Source: Hyphomicrobium sulfonivorans
Lineage (GTDB): Bacteria > Pseudomonadota > Alphaproteobacteria > Rhizobiales > Hyphomicrobiaceae
Assembly (NCBI RefSeq): GCF_013306565.1
Contig: NZ_PZPO01000001.1
Location: 186,001-250,000 of the forward strand
Direction of reading: 5' to 3'
Length of the DNA stretch: 64,000 nt
Under the pieces are notes generated by a model. The model did not search any database, had not been told where the DNA came from, and saw only the letters and a list, made by a program, of their open reading frames with translations. The stretch's first letter is position 1, and each line of letters starts with the position of its first letter. Both the position numbers and the translations under genes were made by a program. Of this stretch, positions 62,159-64,000 are shown piece by piece.

Positions 62159-63169
62159 TCAGATTTTGCCGGCCAACAGGGCATCCGCCCCTTCAAAAAT
62201 CTTGGCGGGTAATGCGCTCAGTTCTTTTGCATCAAACTGCAATCCCAGAAGTGAGGCCGCCTTCGCAACAGCTATCGCCTGAGCTGCGTCGCGGCGGCGC
62301 TTCAAGGGCTCTCTGCTCGTCTGCAGAGAAACCCAGCGCTTGTGAAGCGCGAAAGCCCTGGGATCAATACAGCTCATCCAAACCGGCATTCCGTCTTCTG
62401 CGATGGCTGAAGCTTCAAATCGAGGGCTGCTCACCAGCCATTGCAGACCATCAATGCCTGCGGGAACGATACCGCCAAGATCATATTCCGCCGTCATCAT
62501 CTCATTTTTTGCCATCGGCCGGATGATATCTACGAAATAACCTTCATCGTTGACGGCGCGAAACAAATCGCCCTGTACTGTAAAACTGGGATCGGCCTTG
62601 AGAAGAGCGGCGAGAATACCGGTGCGCTTTTTATCTTCGATGGCCAGCACAAGGCGAGATCGCACGTCGGCCAGAAAATCAATATCCGTGGTCGCGAGTA
62701 ATTCCGGCTGAAACACCAATCCGCTTCGCGCCTCGTAGGCGTACAACGCGTGCGTCCCGACAACAAACAGCCCATCACCCAGCAGACGCGCTTGATCCAG
62801 CGCCCGCAAAATTTTGGCCGCTGCGCGCGGAACGCGAGCCAATCCCATTGCGCGATTTATCGGCGCTGACTTCTCCAGTGCCTTACGCAATTTAGTAATA
62901 CGACTGCGGTTGGCCGTACGCGACGTCATGTAGTCCTGCTTCAACTGCTCGGTCTCAGCAGTTCTCGGACCAAGCGACTTGTGAGTGTAGCGATCAACAA
63001 TCCGATAAAGGTATTGGCGCCCACCCACACGCTTCCAAGTCATGGAGCCCTTGTTGCTCTCCTCAAAGGCTCGTTCCGCCGCTCGCCAGCTTTCGAAGCG
63101 TTGCTGGACGTCAATCAGTTGACGTCGCTGCTCAAGAGAGAGCTCTGGGAGTTCCACAGGTAATACCAT
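62159..63169 (-). CDS. GSU2403-type nucleotidyltransferase fold protein
   Basis: A 336-residue protein with a nucleotidyltransferase core: VVGTHALYAYEARSGL (residues 136-151) and TTDIDFLAD with two metal-binding aspartates (162 and 164). This matches the GSU2403/NTP_transf_8 family. An N-terminal helical domain of about 100 residues precedes it. ATG at 63169 has no clear ribosome binding site. An inverted repeat TTATCACAC/GTGTGATAA lies just upstream, suggesting autoregulation. GC content is lower than in the neighbours, so transfer is likely. The biological role is unknown; related folds occur in toxin-antitoxin systems. Confidence 0.82.
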   Translation of the reverse strand: MVLPVELPELSLEQRRQLIDVQQRFESWRAAERAFEESNKGSMTWKRVGGRQYLYRIVDRYTHKSLGPRTAETEQLKQDYMTSRTANRSRITKLRKALEKSAPINRAMGLARVPRAAAKILRALDQARLLGDGLFVVGTHALYAYEARSGLVFQPELLATTDIDFLADVRSRLVLAIEDKKRTGILAALLKADPSFTVQGDLFRAVNDEGYFVDIIRPMAKNEMMTAEYDLGGIVPAGIDGLQWLVSSPRFEASAIAEDGMPVWMSCIDPRAFALHKRWVSLQTSREPLKRRRDAAQAIAVAKAASLLGLQFDAKELSALPAKIFEGADALLAGKI

Positions 63170-63182
63170 GATATATAAGCAT

Positions 63183-63222
63183 TTATCACACGCACCCGCG
63201 ATGGGCAATATTTGTGTGATAA
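63183..63222. promoter_or_regulatory. Inverted repeat operator candidate
   Basis: TTATCACAC (63183-63191) and GTGTGATAA (63214-63222) form a perfect 9-bp inverted repeat, centres about three helical turns apart. It lies 14 bp upstream of the nucleotidyltransferase gene start and would place a dimer or looped regulator over its promoter. Confidence 0.6.
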
Positions 63223-63262
63223 TACCTTTTGAATCAATGCACTGCGCCTGATTGATAATATT

Positions 63263-64000
63263 TCACGCTATCTTGCTCGCGAGTTGATGCCACATATGCG
63301 TGAACGGGCGGAGAAACGGTAGCGTTGTGCCCGCCAGGGCATCGAGTTCGGCGGATCGGTCTGCCATATCGCGCAGGTTGAGGCGCAACTGCCCCAGCGC
63401 GAAATCAAACGCCATCAACCGGATCACCTCGTCCATCGTCATGGCGCGGAACTGACCGCTAGCCCGCATGTGCTCCAGCTTGTGCTCGATCTCCGCCAGC
63501 GCAACCTCGACATCCGAAAGATCCGGCGGCGTGTAGTGTCCGCCATTGCCTGCGAGCTGTACGGCCAGACTATCAAGGCCCGTTTTGAGCGCGGCGATGT
63601 CCGGCGAAAGAAGCTCAACGGCAAGCGACGGCAGCGGCTGCTGCACGGCGCGCAGCAGCATGATCTCTGTGTGCCACAGGCGACGGAGCGCACGCTGGAT
63701 CGATTCCGGATCGGGCGAATCGGCGATGTGCCCGGCAACCTCAAGCCGCGCCTCCTTTGCCAGCGCATTACCGGAAGCGAACCCCTTGCGGATGCGCTCG
63801 CCGAAGGCTGCCGCCTCATCGGTGCTGAGGGGAGCCGTGCCCAGTGCCGCGTCGAGCGTGCGATCCAGCAGCTGGAATAGCGGCGCAATAGAACGGCTAA
63901 CGTGTTGCGCATACGCACTACCCGCCCGCGACGGGAATACAAAGAGTGTTGTCGCGATGGCGATCACGCTGCCGATCGAGACCTCAAGCATGCGGTTGAT
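63263..64000 (-). CDS. FUSC-family aromatic acid/other efflux protein, C-terminal part
   Basis: The frame is open to the right edge, so the N-terminal part is outside the window. The visible 245 residues begin NRMLEVSIGSVIAIATTLFV, the second membrane segment typical of FUSC proteins (YccS/PET family), followed by a long cytoplasmic helical domain (QHVSRSIAPLFQLLDRTLDA and so on). These are inner membrane transporters. Substrate unknown. Confidence 0.82.
   Translation of the reverse strand: MNRMLEVSIGSVIAIATTLFVFPSRAGSAYAQHVSRSIAPLFQLLDRTLDAALGTAPLSTDEAAAFGERIRKGFASGNALAKEARLEVAGHIADSPDPESIQRALRRLWHTEIMLLRAVQQPLPSLAVELLSPDIAALKTGLDSLAVQLAGNGGHYTPPDLSDVEVALAEIEHKLEHMRASGQFRAMTMDEVIRLMAFDFALGQLRLNLRDMADRSAELDALAGTTLPFLRPFTHMWHQLASKIA

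Overview
The window looks like a chromosome segment of an alphaproteobacterium of the order Hyphomicrobiales (Rhizobiales). The evidence is the uvrC-pgsA-moaD-moaE order, an alphaproteobacterial RpoH, an alphaproteobacterial-type porin, DUF6476 and DUF6481 proteins, a NagD-like HAD protein of the DxWGV type, and generally GC-rich coding sequence. The genus cannot be fixed from the sequence alone.

Region 1 (1-11.1 kb) is an organosulfur block. It holds the tail of a flavoprotein, an amidohydrolase-fold protein with an altered metal site, a porin, a CysB/Cbl-type LysR regulator, an SsuABC-like ABC importer and a Tat-exported isochorismatase-like protein. A divergent + strand operon encodes an FMN reductase, dimethylsulfone monooxygenase SfnG and an SfnB-family flavoenzyme. 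Together they fit uptake and oxidative desulfurisation of dimethylsulfone or sulfonates under sulfur limitation.

Region 2 (11.1-19.4 kb) is an eight-gene minus-strand operon convergent with the sfn genes. It encodes a complete branched-chain-amino-acid-type (HAAT) ABC importer followed by a MetE-core-like zinc protein, an AhpD-like protein and a putative nitroreductase-fold protein. I could not match this set to a described pathway and consider it the best candidate for an undescribed system. The AhpD-like gene carries a perfect 19-bp inverted repeat inside its coding sequence.

Region 3 (19.9-24.4 kb) holds a basic protein of unknown function and a copper module: DUF305 protein, CopZ, CopA and CueR, with two divergent MerR-type promoter dyads. 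Region 4 (24.5-38.4 kb) has a patatin-like lipase, small stress or secreted proteins, a short relic of a second amidohydrolase gene, and a giant 2030-residue secreted protein with a propeller-like head, eight DUF11-like repeats and a cysteine-rich tail with near-identical 46-residue repeats. It continues with DUF1523, LuxR, PRC-barrel and DUF892 genes.

Region 5 (38.4-46.2 kb) is partly accessory. It includes a Crp/Fnr regulator, an SDR next to an aldoxime dehydratase, a C-terminally truncated tyrosine recombinase beside tRNA-Glu(CTC), then DUF6476 and RluD. A degenerate tRNA-Thr-like sequence follows, with a two-gene DUF3800 islet beside it.

Region 6 (46.2-64 kb) is mostly core: rpoH, a twin lectin-like periplasmic protein, amiC, moaE, moaD, pgsA, an extensin-like peptidase-fold protein, uvrC, a NagD-like HAD protein, a degenerate EAL protein, a degenerate SDR, a GSU2403-type nucleotidyltransferase and the end of an FUSC transporter. 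An 820-bp non-coding stretch at 48.8-49.6 kb contains strong RNA-like hairpins. No CRISPR array, rRNA or intact insertion sequence was seen.
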